A DNA stretch of 64,000 nucleotides, taken from Ignavibacteria bacterium. Lineage in GTDB: Bacteria; Bacteroidota; Ignavibacteria; Kapaibacteriales; UBA2268. A model generated the notes under the pieces. That model was given only the letters and a program-made list of their open reading frames with translations, ran no database searches and was not told where the DNA came from. How positions within the stretch are numbered: the stretch's first letter is position 1; every line of letters begins with the position of its first letter. The position numbers and the translations under genes are program-made. The DNA is taken from assembly GCA_012518115.1 (NCBI GenBank), contig JAAYTD010000087.1, forward strand, positions 86,568-150,567, in the 5' to 3' direction. This document shows positions 20,010 through 30,805 of this stretch, in pieces.

Positions 20010-20058
20010 AGTGTAAAAAATGAAAAAATTATGGTTATGTACTATATTTATATTATTG

Positions 20059-20132
20059 TACCGGAGGAGGGATTTGAACCCCCGACACCAAGATTATGAT
20101 TCTTGTGCTCTAACCGACTGAGCTACTCCGGC
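20059..20132 (-). tRNA. tRNA with CAT anticodon (Met, or Ile2 if lysidine-modified)
   Basis: GCCGGAG acceptor, D arm GCTCAGTCGGTTAGAGC, anticodon arm CAAGA-ATCATAA-TCTTG, T arm GGGGGTTCAAATCCC. Confidence 0.9.
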
Positions 20133-20217
20133 ACATTTAATTGCCCTGCTTCAAATTTCCTAAAATATAAATAACTATATTTCAGCAACGAATTGGGATT
20201 ACAAATATATGAAAAAG

Positions 20218-20793
20218 TTATTGACTTTCCAAAATATTTTTTATTTCATCACGAATTTTTGCTGCAACTTCATAATTTTCACTTTCAATAGCTTTTTTCA
20301 ATCTCTGATTTAATACTTCTAATTTTGTTTTAGATAAAGACATTTGCTCTATAATAGGTTCAAAACTCTCATTCTCTTTTTCCTTCTCTATTTGAAACAT
20401 TAATCCAGTCTCTTCTAAAATATCTTCATTTACATAAATAGGAGCTTTGCAGCGTAAAGCTATAGCTATGGCATCACTTGGTCTGCAATCAATTTCTATT
20501 TCATCATCTTCAAAAATAAGACGCGCATAGAAAATACCATCATTAAAATCACAAAGTAATACTTCTGTTAAATTTATATTAGCTTCATAAATTAATATCT
20601 TTATCAAATCATGTGTCATAGGACGTGAAGGAGTAGCCCCTTCAAGTTCCAAAGCAATAGCTTGTGCTTCAAAAGGACCTATAATTATAGGTAAAGTACG
20701 ATTTCCACCGACTTCTTTTAAAATAACAGCATAAGAGTTTGGAGGATTAGTAGAAGCAGTTAAACCAAGTATAACAAGTTGTATTTTGTTCAT
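20218..20793 (-). CDS. Bifunctional nuclease family (DUF151) protein with C-terminal UVR motif
   Basis: NRTLPIIIGPFEAQAIALELEG...RPMTHDLIK...IDCRPSDAIAIALRCKAPIYV; C-terminal KKAIESENYEVAAKIRDEIKNI. Confidence 0.88.
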   Translation of the reverse strand: MNKIQLVILGLTASTNPPNSYAVILKEVGGNRTLPIIIGPFEAQAIALELEGATPSRPMTHDLIKILIYEANINLTEVLLCDFNDGIFYARLIFEDDEIEIDCRPSDAIAIALRCKAPIYVNEDILEETGLMFQIEKEKENESFEPIIEQMSLSKTKLEVLNQRLKKAIESENYEVAAKIRDEIKNILESQ

Positions 20794-21025
20794 TTTTTCA
20801 GTTATATTTTAATCTATAAATAATTGAAACAACAAAAATACGAATAATTTCACAAAAATAACAACTTTTATTAAGATAAATCATCATTTCACACCTATTT
20901 ATAATTTATGAATAAAAAATATTACAAAAAAAACATATTAAATTTTCAAATTAAATTATTTTCAATATTTTGTGTGTTTGGCATAATTTTTGAATCTAAA
21001 ATAATAAAAATAAAAAGGTGGCAAA

Positions 21026-23440
21026 ATGAATAGAATTTTATTCGATAAAGATATTTCAAGTGGCTTTTCAAATAGTAAATCAAAGGGAAAACTGCCTGAC
21101 AATTTACCATCACCACTATATCTTAATTTAGGATGCGGACATGATGTTCGCGATGGTTTTTTAAATATAGATATCTATAGTAACGATGAACGCGTTATAA
21201 ATATGGATGTTAGAAACCTACTATTGCCTGATAATTCTACTGATTTAATTTTAGCTAGTGATATTTTAGAACATTTTTCTCACAGAGAAACTGCTTCTGT
21301 TTTAGCAGAATGGGCGCGCGTATTAAAGCCGGACGGCGTGTTAATTATCCGCTGTCCTTCTTTACGGTTACAAACAAAAGCATATAACACAAATACTTGG
21401 GACGCAGACATAGCTTCGTATATGATTTTCGGTGGACAAACAAATCCCGGCGACTATCATTGCACCGCCTTTGATGAAACTTCTATAAAAAAACATTTGC
21501 ATAATGCTGGTTTAGAAGTATTTTCATTTGAAGAAAACGATATTCCACAAACAGAAGGTTTTATCAATTTGAATATGATAGTAAAAGCAAGAAAATTAGA
21601 TAGGAGCTCCGCAATTCCAAAAGCTGATGATTCTGCAAAATTACAAAGCGATACAAATCAAATGCCAAGCCTTAATATTGTTTGGGAAGGCTCACAATTT
21701 GTCTATAATTCATTTGCACTTATCAATCGCGAACATTGCTTAAATCTAATTAAAAGTAATGTCGCTGAAATTACTATAATTCCTTACGAAAAAGATACTT
21801 TTAGTCCGGAAGTAGATCCGCGTTTCTCTGTCTTGAGCTCTTATGATATTCGATACAAAGAAGAAAGAAAAGACGAAATTACGAATTTACCTTATGTTTG
21901 GATCCGCCACCAATGGCCCCCAAAAGATGAAGTACCAAAAGGTGCGAAATGGATAATTAATCAACCTTGGGAATTCAGTTTGCTATCGAAAAAAATTGTT
22001 AATATATTCCAAAAAGCCGATGAAATTTGGACACCTTCAAATTTTTCTCGTCAAGCTTTTGTTGATTCGGGCATTCCTTTCAATAAAGTACAAGTTTTAC
22101 CAAATGGAATAAATCCTGAAATATTTACTCCTGAAGGTAATGTTTATAAACTTGACACAGAAAAACGATTTAAATTCTTATTTGTCGGTGGAACAACCTA
22201 TCGCAAAGGATTTGATGCGTTAATTATGGCATATATAAAGGCTTTCAAAAAAACAGACGATGTTTGTTTAGTTATAAAAGCTACAGGTGCAAAAACTTAT
22301 TATCGCAATCAAACAATGGAAAATATTATTGCCAGAGTACAAGAAAATCTTGAAACTCCTGAAATAATTTATATAGAAGATGATACCTTGACGGAAAATG
22401 AAATATCATCTTTATATCGCGCTTGTGATGCTTTTGTATTACCTTACCGTGGCGAAGGATTTTCGCTACCAACTTTGGAAGCTATGGCTTGCGGATTACC
22501 TGTTATTGTTACTCGTGGCGGTGCAACAGATGATTTTACTACCGATGAAACAACTTGGTATATTAATGCCATAAAAAAATCGATTGGAACAAATATCGAT
22601 GGCGATGAAATGGCAGGTGAAACATTTGTTTTAGAACCTGATATTCAAGAATTAATTGACACATTAAAACATATATACAATAATCCAGAAATTATTTTTT
22701 CACAAGGACTACTAGCTTCTTATCATGCAAGAAAAAAATGGACTTGGAACAAAGCTACTTTGAAGATTATCTCGCGCCTAGACTATCTATATTCAACTAA
22801 TATGACGGAAAAAGCACAAAAAATACTTACTGATAAAAATGACACATATTTAGAAATATGTTACGCAGAATATGAATTTACAAATAACAACTTAGAAAAA
22901 GCAGAAGAAATATATGTTAATACTTTAGAAAATGATAAGTTAAACAATAAGTTCACTGCACATTGTTTCAATAGATTAGCACAAATAGCTATTACAAAAA
23001 ATAAATTTTTAGATGCTTATAAATACATAGAAGCTTCTAAAGCAGTTGAAGAAAATAATCCAGAAACAGTTTATTTAGAAACATTTATACTAAATGCAGA
23101 AGAAAAATATATCGAAGCATTAGAAAAAATTACTCCTATAGTTGAAAATTGGAACGACTTCAAATTCAATGCAACATTAGGTGTTAATCTCTCTAAGTAC
23201 CTTTTACAAATAGCAGATACATTTATGCTAATGGAAGAATATGCTGAAGCTTTAGAAGTATATACAGCTGCTCTGGCAAAAGACAACTATTCACCTGAAG
23301 CTTGTTTCGGATTAGGAGTGTGCTATAAAAAAGCAAATGTATTAGATGAAGCTAAAAAAATGTTTGAATGGGCTATAACATATAACCCTGATTATGAATT
23401 AGCTAAAAAAGAACTAGCTGAGCTAAATGCTCAGCAATAG
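21026..23440 (+). CDS. Multidomain protein: SAM-dependent methyltransferase + GT4-like glycosyltransferase + TPR
   Basis: LNLGCGHDVRDGFLNIDI (methyltransferase); KFLFVGGTTYRKGFDALIMAYI...LPYRGEGFSLPTLEAMACGLPVIVTRGGATDDF (GT4); C-terminal TPR. Confidence 0.87.
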   Translation: MNRILFDKDISSGFSNSKSKGKLPDNLPSPLYLNLGCGHDVRDGFLNIDIYSNDERVINMDVRNLLLPDNSTDLILASDILEHFSHRETASVLAEWARVLKPDGVLIIRCPSLRLQTKAYNTNTWDADIASYMIFGGQTNPGDYHCTAFDETSIKKHLHNAGLEVFSFEENDIPQTEGFINLNMIVKARKLDRSSAIPKADDSAKLQSDTNQMPSLNIVWEGSQFVYNSFALINREHCLNLIKSNVAEITIIPYEKDTFSPEVDPRFSVLSSYDIRYKEERKDEITNLPYVWIRHQWPPKDEVPKGAKWIINQPWEFSLLSKKIVNIFQKADEIWTPSNFSRQAFVDSGIPFNKVQVLPNGINPEIFTPEGNVYKLDTEKRFKFLFVGGTTYRKGFDALIMAYIKAFKKTDDVCLVIKATGAKTYYRNQTMENIIARVQENLETPEIIYIEDDTLTENEISSLYRACDAFVLPYRGEGFSLPTLEAMACGLPVIVTRGGATDDFTTDETTWYINAIKKSIGTNIDGDEMAGETFVLEPDIQELIDTLKHIYNNPEIIFSQGLLASYHARKKWTWNKATLKIISRLDYLYSTNMTEKAQKILTDKNDTYLEICYAEYEFTNNNLEKAEEIYVNTLENDKLNNKFTAHCFNRLAQIAITKNKFLDAYKYIEASKAVEENNPETVYLETFILNAEEKYIEALEKITPIVENWNDFKFNATLGVNLSKYLLQIADTFMLMEEYAEALEVYTAALAKDNYSPEACFGLGVCYKKANVLDEAKKMFEWAITYNPDYELAKKELAELNAQQ

Positions 23441-23527
23441 CAATTCCCCTTCGTACCAAAGGGAATTTTATAATTCAATTTGGTATTAATCATAAAAATT
23501 CCATAAATCATAGTTTAGACAAAAAAA

Positions 23528-23565
23528 TTAGGGCTGATTCCATTTTCAGGATTCAGCCCTTTTTA
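23528..23565. terminator. Bidirectional terminator between convergent genes
   Basis: aaaaaattAGGGCTGAttCC...GGatTCAGCCCTtttt between the 23440 and 23630 gene ends. Confidence 0.75.
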
Positions 23566-23629
23566 GTTGGTTTGTTGTTAAATGTTTTTTATATAATTAT
23601 TATGATTTTTTTCATTATAAGCAAACTAG

Positions 23630-25717
23630 CTATTTTTTATTTTCTTCTTGGTATTCTTTGATAATTTCTTCTTGTATTGCTTTAGGAGTTTGAGCATACT
23701 TCAAAAATTCCATAGTAAATTCACCCTTACCTTGCGTAACACCACGTATATCCGTAGAATAGCCGAACATATCGCGCAATGGCACTTCCGCATTAATTGT
23801 TACAAATCCGTTTTCGTTTACCGTATCAACTATTATTCCGCGTCTTTGGTTGATTTGCCCTATTACGTTTCCTTGAAATTCTTCTGGAGCTGCTACTTCA
23901 AGTTTCATTATAGGCTCTAATACAACTAATCCTGCTTTTGGCACAACTTCACGAATTGCAGCACGCGCTGCTAACATAAACGCCATTTCAGAAGAGTCAA
24001 CGGGATGCATTTGTCCATCATTTAACTCTATAAAAGTATTGACAATAGGTTGTCCGATAAGCACACCTTCAGCCAGTTGCTCTCTAAATCCTCTTTCACA
24101 AGCAGGAATATATTCTTTACCTATTACACCACCAACAATAGCATTTTTAAATGTAAATTCTTCTTGTCCTTCGGCTACGAAAGGCTTAATATAACCTGCA
24201 ACTCTTGCAAATTGACCTGCACCACCTGTTTGTTTTTTATGAGTATAGTTAAATTCTGCTTGTTTTGTTATTGCTTCACGATATGCAACTTTAGGCTTAC
24301 CTACAACAACTTCGCAATTATATTCACGCAACATTCTTGCAATGTAAATCTCAAGATGGAGCTCGCCCATACCTCTTATAACTGTTTCACCACTAACTTT
24401 ATCACGTGAAACTTGGAAAGTAGGATCTTCTTTCGTAAATCTATTAAGTGCTTTAGAAAAATTAGTTTCTCCATCACGACTTTTCGGAGCAACTGCTAAC
24501 TCTATTACAGGCACAGGAATAAACATTGAAGTCATATTCACATTTATCTGACCATCTGTAAAAGTATCGCCTGAAGCACAATCTAAACCAAATGTTGCAA
24601 CTATATCACCTGCATTTGCTTCTTCTATATCATTCATTTCATTAGAGTGCATCCTTACAAGACGATTAACTTTTGCTTTCTTCTTATTTGTACTATTATA
24701 AATAAAATCGCCTTTCTTAAGCACGCCTTGATAAACACGCATATAAGTTAATTGCCCGTAACGTCCGTCTTCTAATTTAAAAGCTAAAGCAACCAATGGT
24801 TTTGTGTTGTCGGTAGCTAGTTCTATTTTTTCTTCGTTATTGTCTAAATCAAGAGCCTGATTCTTTATCTCTGTTGGATCTGGTAAGTAATCAATAACAC
24901 CATCAAGAAGTGTTTGAATACCCATATTCTTTTTTGCAGTACCACAAAATACAGGTGTAATATGCAAAGCTATTGTCAAACGTCTTATTGTTTTCACAAG
25001 AAGATCCATAGGGATTTCTTCATCAGCTAGAAACTTCTCAGCAATAATATCATCATAATCAGCTAATCTTTCTATAAGCTGCATACGACGCTTATTAGCT
25101 TCTTCCAACAAATGCGACGGAATTTCTGTCTCTACAAGTTCTTCGCCATTATTACCTTTATAATAAATAGCTTTCATTTTTAATAAATGGACAACACCCT
25201 CAAAGTTATCTTCTAAACCTATGGGCATAGTTATCATTACTGGCTTATGCCCTAACTTCTCTTCTAATTGCTTAACCACTCTATCAGCATTAGCTCCATT
25301 TCTATCTAGCTTATTTATAAAAGCAATACGAGGTACAGAATATCTACGCATCTGCCTGTCCACAGTCGTCGATTGACTTTGAACACCAGCAACACCACAA
25401 AGAACTAAAACCGCTCCGTCTAAAACTCGTAAAGAACGCTCTACTTCAACCGTGAAATCTATATGACCCGGCGTATCTATCAAATTAATGTTATAATCTT
25501 TCCACTTACAATAAGTAGCTGCAGACTGAATAGTAATTCCTTTCTCTCGCTCTAATTCCATCGAATCCATAGTAGGACCATCACCTGTCTTACTACGCGT
25601 TTCTACCATTTTATAAATTTTACCTGTAAAATAAAGAATACGCTCACTTAAAGTTGTTTTACCTGAATCAATATGAGCAGTTATTCCAATATTTCTAAGT
25701 TTTTTAATATCAAACAT
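23630..25717 (-). CDS. fusA: Translation elongation factor G (HIDSGKTT-type)
   Basis: 695 aa; [60 protein letters not shown]. Confidence 0.93.
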   Translation of the reverse strand: MFDIKKLRNIGITAHIDSGKTTLSERILYFTGKIYKMVETRSKTGDGPTMDSMELEREKGITIQSAATYCKWKDYNINLIDTPGHIDFTVEVERSLRVLDGAVLVLCGVAGVQSQSTTVDRQMRRYSVPRIAFINKLDRNGANADRVVKQLEEKLGHKPVMITMPIGLEDNFEGVVHLLKMKAIYYKGNNGEELVETEIPSHLLEEANKRRMQLIERLADYDDIIAEKFLADEEIPMDLLVKTIRRLTIALHITPVFCGTAKKNMGIQTLLDGVIDYLPDPTEIKNQALDLDNNEEKIELATDNTKPLVALAFKLEDGRYGQLTYMRVYQGVLKKGDFIYNSTNKKKAKVNRLVRMHSNEMNDIEEANAGDIVATFGLDCASGDTFTDGQINVNMTSMFIPVPVIELAVAPKSRDGETNFSKALNRFTKEDPTFQVSRDKVSGETVIRGMGELHLEIYIARMLREYNCEVVVGKPKVAYREAITKQAEFNYTHKKQTGGAGQFARVAGYIKPFVAEGQEEFTFKNAIVGGVIGKEYIPACERGFREQLAEGVLIGQPIVNTFIELNDGQMHPVDSSEMAFMLAARAAIREVVPKAGLVVLEPIMKLEVAAPEEFQGNVIGQINQRRGIIVDTVNENGFVTINAEVPLRDMFGYSTDIRGVTQGKGEFTMEFLKYAQTPKAIQEEIIKEYQEENKK

Positions 25718-26057
25718 TATTCTTATAATATCAAATTAGTTTCTAACAATTAAAATTTAGTATGAAATATAAATATAAGCAAATTTTGTAAAAAAAAAAT
25801 TAATATTAAATAAATAATTTGTAAAAAAAGATGTTTTTTTTACTTTTAACGGCTTTTTTCCATTAATTTATACCTTTTCTCAGCACAACTAACAGAAACG
25901 TTTTTTATAAATAAAAGCTATTTTTTACAAATTATAAATTATATCTAATATGTTTATATGAAGTTAATATGTTTTTGTTTTAAATATTTATAAGGAAATA
26001 TAAGCAAAAAATATTTAATTTTTCAATTTAATTAATTATATAATTAGTTCGTTTCTA

Positions 26058-26158
26058 TTATCTGAACTGTGATTTATATGATTTTTGTGGTTTTAAGATG
26101 TTGTTAAAATTCCACTTCGGAACGAAGGGGTGGCAAACGAAGTTTGACGGAGTAGTCA
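26058..26158. repeat. Dispersed composite repeat (family C + A)
   Basis: TCTGAACTGTGATTTATATGATT...TTCCACTTCGGAACGAAGGGGTGGCAAACGAAGTTTGACGGAGTAGTC. Confidence 0.85.
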
Positions 26159-26167
26159 ATAAAAAAA

Positions 26168-26199
26168 ACTCATTCTGCCGATTAAAAATCCGAATGAGC
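26168..26199 (-). terminator. Terminator downstream of tRNA-Leu
   Basis: CTCATTC...GAATGAG stem followed on the minus strand by a T tract. Confidence 0.55.
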
Positions 26200-26205
26200 T
26201 TTTCG

Positions 26206-26289
26206 TACTCGGGACGGGACTTGAACCCGTACGAAGTTGCCTTCACAGGATTTTAAGTCCTGAGCGTCTACCAGTTCCGCCACCCGAGC
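26206..26289 (-). tRNA. tRNA-Leu (TAA)
   Basis: GCTCGGG/CCCGAGT acceptor, class II variable arm, anticodon arm CAGGACTTAAAATCCTG. Confidence 0.93.
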
Positions 26290-26397
26290 ACAGACAATTT
26301 ATTTATCTTAATAACAATATATGATTTATAAAATAGATTACAAAATTAACATTTTTTTTTGAAATTACAAAATAATTTTATGTTTTTTTGAAAAAAA

Positions 26398-27018
26398 TTA
26401 AAAATTTTCGAAGATTTTTGAATTTTCAGACTTTTCAAAATCAGTAATTGAAATGCCATTTATATCTCTATCTTTTATATTTAATACAGACATATCTATA
26501 TTTTTAAAACTATTACTTAAATTCTTATCAGATAAATCCCACTGAATATCGTCTGAAAAAATAGAAATAGTTCCTTCACATTCGGGATTGTAAGTTCCTG
26601 AACAAAAATACTCTATCAATGAATCTTCAAGAAGCCAAGTTCCGTGAGCAAAACCCGGCGGCAACCAAATCCAATCGCTATATTGAGAAGTACTTTTAAC
26701 TTCATAAGCTATAATCTTTCTATACGTTAAACTATTAGGACGCAAATCTAAAGCAAAATCAACTAAACAGCCATAAATCAACCTAACTAATTTACCCATA
26801 TAAGGACTCCATTGAAAATGTAACCCGCGAAAAGTATTAGCATAAGAAAAAGCTTCATTAACTTGTTGAAACTCTACATCTTCCAAAAATTTACAATGAT
26901 TGCGAAAATCATTTTTATTATAAACTTCAGTAAAATATCCACGACTATCGTTGAATTTCTCAAAACGAATAACTTTAATATCCTGAATTGCTAAGTCCTT
27001 TATATCTATTATCTTCAT
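26398..27018 (-). CDS. rfbC: dTDP-4-dehydrorhamnose 3,5-epimerase family protein
   Basis: FNDSRGYFTEVYNK, FRGLHFQ, GCLVDFALDLRPNSLTYRK, WLPPGFAHGTWLLED. Confidence 0.87.
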   Translation of the reverse strand: MKIIDIKDLAIQDIKVIRFEKFNDSRGYFTEVYNKNDFRNHCKFLEDVEFQQVNEAFSYANTFRGLHFQWSPYMGKLVRLIYGCLVDFALDLRPNSLTYRKIIAYEVKSTSQYSDWIWLPPGFAHGTWLLEDSLIEYFCSGTYNPECEGTISIFSDDIQWDLSDKNLSNSFKNIDMSVLNIKDRDINGISITDFEKSENSKIFENF

Positions 27019-27022
27019 AACA

Positions 27023-27631
27023 TTACATTAAAAAATTCTGCCAAATCATTATTATTTCTTCAGGAAATAAGATAAAAGAAACTATTATCCCAACTATAGC
27101 TCCTGCAAAATGTGCCGAATGATTAATGCCATCATCTATCCGCCTATCCGCAAATTTACACCATAGCAAATAGATTACACCAAAAATAGCTGAAGGTATA
27201 GGAATTGGAATAGGAAAAAACATAATCCTATTAGTCGGATAAATTAATATAGAACTGAATAAAATACCCGAAATAGCACCCGAAGCACCCAAAGAACGAT
27301 AATAATAGTTATCTTTATGCCTGATTAATGTCGGTAAGTGACTTAAGATCAAACTAAGTATATAAATTATAAAAAAATTAATCTCACCTACTGCATACGC
27401 TAAGTCAAACGCAAAAAAATAAAATGTCAGCATATTGAAAAACAAGTGCATAAAATCGCCATGGACAAGCCCACTTGTTAGCAATAAGTACCACCTGTTT
27501 TTATGTATTACATGATAAGGCGAAAACATTAATTTTTCTAAAAAAGAACGTCGCCTTAAAGCTATTAAACTTATAACTATTGTAAGAATAAATATAAAAT
27601 GTGAAATACTAAAAATAGATTTGCTTAACAT
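27023..27631 (-). CDS. Rhomboid family intramembrane serine protease
   Basis: GLVHGDFMHLFFNMLTFYFF, SLGASGAISGILF (GxSG), NHSAHFAGAIVG. Confidence 0.92.
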   Translation of the reverse strand: MLSKSIFSISHFIFILTIVISLIALRRRSFLEKLMFSPYHVIHKNRWYLLLTSGLVHGDFMHLFFNMLTFYFFAFDLAYAVGEINFFIIYILSLILSHLPTLIRHKDNYYYRSLGASGAISGILFSSILIYPTNRIMFFPIPIPIPSAIFGVIYLLWCKFADRRIDDGINHSAHFAGAIVGIIVSFILFPEEIIMIWQNFLM

Positions 27632-27659
27632 AATATATCAAAATAAAATATAATAGTCA

Positions 27660-27782
27660 AATTCCCCTTCGTGAAGAGACGGCAAACTAAGTCTGACGCG
27701 GAGTAGTCCCACACCTCCCCCGCTACGCTAAAATTAGGACAGAACACCCTCATTCTACATCATTCCACAGGAGGAGAATTAT
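27660..27782. repeat. Dispersed repeat (family A degenerate + family B)
   Basis: TTCCCCTTCGTGAAGAGACGGCAAACTAAGTCTGACGCGGAGTAGTCCCACACCTCCCCCGCTACG...GGAGGAGAATT. Confidence 0.75.
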
Positions 27783-27787
27783 AAGAT

Positions 27788-28096
27788 TTATATAATTTTA
27801 AATATTCTATTTAATCTAGTTATCTCAAGCAAACGCATAACATTCTCTGGCACAGAAGATAAAACTAATTCTATATTCTTAGAAAGTAAATCGTTATTTG
27901 CTTTAGTTATCATTCCAAGACCAGAACTATTTATTAATTCCAATTTTTCCATATCTAAAATTAATACTTTTATATTCGTAGGAATATTTTGAATAGTATT
28001 GGCAAAATCCATAGCATCTTTACCGCCAAGCGCTTCTCTGTTCATTTTTATTGTTGCTGAACCAACTTCCGGAGTATCTATAAGAAAAGAATACAT
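27788..28096 (-). CDS. STAS-domain (anti-sigma factor antagonist-like) protein
   Basis: NIKVLILDMEKLELINSSGLGMITKANNDLLSKNIELVLSSVPENVMRLLEITRLNRIF. Confidence 0.88.
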   Translation of the reverse strand: MYSFLIDTPEVGSATIKMNREALGGKDAMDFANTIQNIPTNIKVLILDMEKLELINSSGLGMITKANNDLLSKNIELVLSSVPENVMRLLEITRLNRIFKII

Positions 28097-28239
28097 AATT
28101 TAATCAAATTTAGTTTAAGGTTAAAAATTAAAAATAATTTATATATTTCGTAATTTGTAATTTCGTTTTTTTTTTATTTAGTTTCAAATGTTGAGTATTT
28201 CATTGCTTTTTTATATTGTCTTATACTTACTAGCTAGAA

Positions 28240-28305
28240 AAATTCCACTATTAGGGCGTTCTGCCTCGTTTTTACGTAGCGGGGAAGGTGTGGTGTGGTT
28301 ATTAT
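28240..28305. repeat. Family B repeat in opposite orientation to 27697-27782
   Basis: AAAATTCCACTATTAGGGCGTTCTGCC...ACGTAGCGGGGAAGGTGTGG. Confidence 0.7.
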
Positions 28306-28631
28306 GTATTGTCCTGAAATATGCCAAAAAATTAGAAATTTACAAAATAGTACTGTACTTGTTTTTTTATCCCGTTAGAGATAGCATGTTGGTAAAAAAG
28401 TTTATGTTTTACTCTGTTTCGGCCCGTATGGGACGAGATTAATAATTTACATTTTTTTTACCGATATTTTGTGCCTACGGCACATATTTATGTTTACCTT
28501 TTTATGTTTTTAAAAAGATTACTAAAATTTCTCAAAAACACACTAATCATATAAATCGCAGTTCAAACAAAAATAAAAAAATAACTAGCTTCACCTGCCA
28601 CCCCTTCGTACCAAAAGGAAATTTTTACTAT

Positions 28632-29327
28632 TTACTGAGCTTCATCAATATCATCTATAATTGAAGTACCAATATAAAACAAATTTTTTTTGCGAGGTTT
28701 ATGATTTTTTGTGAAAATATAATACTTATCATCTGATATTTGTTTATGTTGCAAATAAGCATTTACAACTTCTTCAAAATTTGCAGTTTCAATGGAATCA
28801 CAAATCTCAACTTGTTCTCTATGTAATATCACAAAATCATCAGAAATAGAATGCCCTAATAGATAATGAGTATCTAAATCTTGCTTTAACTTTTTGAAAT
28901 TAAAGTAAGTTAATTCTATTTTAGGTGTACAAAGTCCATCAATTTCTTTAGCAGCTCTATAGGATAAATCAAAAATTCTTGATTTTTTAAAAGGTCCTCT
29001 ATCGTTAACTTTAACGAGGACTGATTTATCGTTTATAGGATTAGTAACTTTCACAATAGTACCGAAAGCAATTTTTTTATGTGCCGCAGTGTATCCATAC
29101 ATATCGTATATTTCACCGCTTGCAGTTCTTCTATTGTGAAATTTATGTGCATAATAAGAAGCTATTCCCGTTTGTTTCCGCAAGTATTGATCTACATTTA
29201 TACTTGTTGTTGCCTTACTTTCCGCCTCGTTTGTCTTTATCTCAAGAGTATCTTTTGTACTATCAAGAGCGACAAAATACGGAATAGTAAGAAACAAAAG
29301 CAAATTCAAAAAAAAATTATGAATCAT
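28632..29327 (-). CDS. RlpA-like double-psi beta-barrel (septal ring) protein
   Basis: [22 protein letters not shown]...[43 protein letters not shown]. Confidence 0.88.
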   Translation of the reverse strand: MIHNFFLNLLLFLTIPYFVALDSTKDTLEIKTNEAESKATTSINVDQYLRKQTGIASYYAHKFHNRRTASGEIYDMYGYTAAHKKIAFGTIVKVTNPINDKSVLVKVNDRGPFKKSRIFDLSYRAAKEIDGLCTPKIELTYFNFKKLKQDLDTHYLLGHSISDDFVILHREQVEICDSIETANFEEVVNAYLQHKQISDDKYYIFTKNHKPRKKNLFYIGTSIIDDIDEAQ

Positions 29328-29406
29328 TATTCACCTAAAAAAAATGTTATTTTCTACATTTATTTTTCAATTAATGTTTTTTTCTTTCTTAATTACGACC
29401 AACTCC

Positions 29407-30801
29407 CTATCTTGATATGAACCTAGCTTTAATTCTAAACTTTAATTCTTGCTCTTTCTTAATAGGTACTTTAAAAATAATAGTATTAGCGTTTTTTTGC
29501 GTCCATTTATAATCTAATGCTAAAATTTCCCAAGTATTATAAAAGCCAACAGGACATTCAAAATCTACTTCTATATCTTCTTTACTTTTTCTATTTCTTA
29601 AATAGTATTCGACTTCAACTTCTTCAATTTTTTCAGCAATTTGTTTTCTTTCTACAGTTCTTGATGTTAGAACAACGTCAAAAGCTTTTCCAATTTTAAC
29701 TTTTATATTTTCATCTTTAGGAGTGTGTTCAATTCTGTCCTCACCAATAAATTCTAATGTTTTTCCCGTTGACTTATTCATTCTTATTCGTCCTTTAGGA
29801 AATGGCAACCCTAAGTTGTTTTCTTTACTATTTTTAAATTCAACACTAACATTTACTTCTGTTTTGTTAGATTGCGAGAATGAATTAATTGAAGGCGGTC
29901 TTACAGTATATGTTTTTTTCACAGGAACAGATTTCGCTGTAAATAAAGAAATTTGTTTATCTTCATTGTTTTTTATTGTAGTTTGACGATCTAAATCATA
30001 AAGATGATATTCAAAAAATTCTTCTTCTGTAAAGCCATCATTGTATGCTCCTTGCGTTTCCATACTCATTTTTGCCATTCTCGGCATATAAACAAACTCG
30101 TCTTTAATGCGGTTTACTTCGCCAGCTATCAACTTTAATTGAGCATCTTTATAAGTAGCTCCTGAATTATTTTTTATAGTTACCCAAGCATTTATATCCA
30201 TTTTAGAATCGTCGTCATTCAACTCTGCAACATACTCTGCTGTCCAAGACATTCCGCTTGTTTGATAAGAAAGTTCAGCTGTTTGATTAGCTGTTTTGTC
30301 TGCTTCTATTGTCCAAACTAAGGTTGGGCGTGTAATTAAATCTTCAGGTAAATCCGGTACATAAATTTGAGCTTTTTGCATATCACTCAACATTACAAGT
30401 CCACCTTCTGCACGTTGTAAGACTAATTTATTTCCAGAAGCACTAAGCAATTTACCTTTAATAACTTGTCCATCTAAATTAACATTAATTTCTTTATCAA
30501 TATATTTATCTAAAATTTTATATATATTAACTAAATCATATTGATAATTTTGTTCTAAAACTTTTGCAGGTAGCTTAATAAAAACAGAAGTAGGATCTAT
30601 TTGCTCTGCAACATCTTGGATATTAACATAGTTAATTCCTTTTTTCAAGGAAATTTCTCGTGTTTCTTTTATAACTCCTAAATTTTCATTATAAACAGTT
30701 ACACTTGTTTTTTTAGGTAAATTTTGTGCTTCAAGTGTATTTATAGATATAAGCGAAGTTATAGCTATAATTAAAATTAGTTTTAAGTTTGTAGTTTTCA
30801 T
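29407..30801 (-). CDS. DUF4139-like secreted protein
   Basis: Signal peptide; VTVYNENLGVIKETREISLKKGINYVNIQDV...YQTSGMSWTAEYVAELNDDDSKMDINAWVTIKNNSGATYKDAQLKLIAGEVN. Confidence 0.75.
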   Translation of the reverse strand: MKTTNLKLILIIAITSLISINTLEAQNLPKKTSVTVYNENLGVIKETREISLKKGINYVNIQDVAEQIDPTSVFIKLPAKVLEQNYQYDLVNIYKILDKYIDKEINVNLDGQVIKGKLLSASGNKLVLQRAEGGLVMLSDMQKAQIYVPDLPEDLITRPTLVWTIEADKTANQTAELSYQTSGMSWTAEYVAELNDDDSKMDINAWVTIKNNSGATYKDAQLKLIAGEVNRIKDEFVYMPRMAKMSMETQGAYNDGFTEEEFFEYHLYDLDRQTTIKNNEDKQISLFTAKSVPVKKTYTVRPPSINSFSQSNKTEVNVSVEFKNSKENNLGLPFPKGRIRMNKSTGKTLEFIGEDRIEHTPKDENIKVKIGKAFDVVLTSRTVERKQIAEKIEEVEVEYYLRNRKSKEDIEVDFECPVGFYNTWEILALDYKWTQKNANTIIFKVPIKKEQELKFRIKARFISR

Positions 30802-30805
30802 TTTT

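Noticed and set aside
24050-24409. Plus-strand 119-aa ORF inside fusA
   Set aside because: Antisense to EF-G, low-complexity composition.
25730-26050. Long AT-rich intergenic region after fusA as a possible ncRNA or origin
   Set aside because: No clear hairpins, DnaA-box series or conserved RNA motif visible by eye.
26058-26246. Minus-strand 62-aa ORF
   Set aside because: Overlaps tRNA-Leu and a dispersed repeat; not coding.
28188-28442. Plus-strand 84-aa ORF
   Set aside because: Composed of family B and other repeat sequence; no protein family signal.
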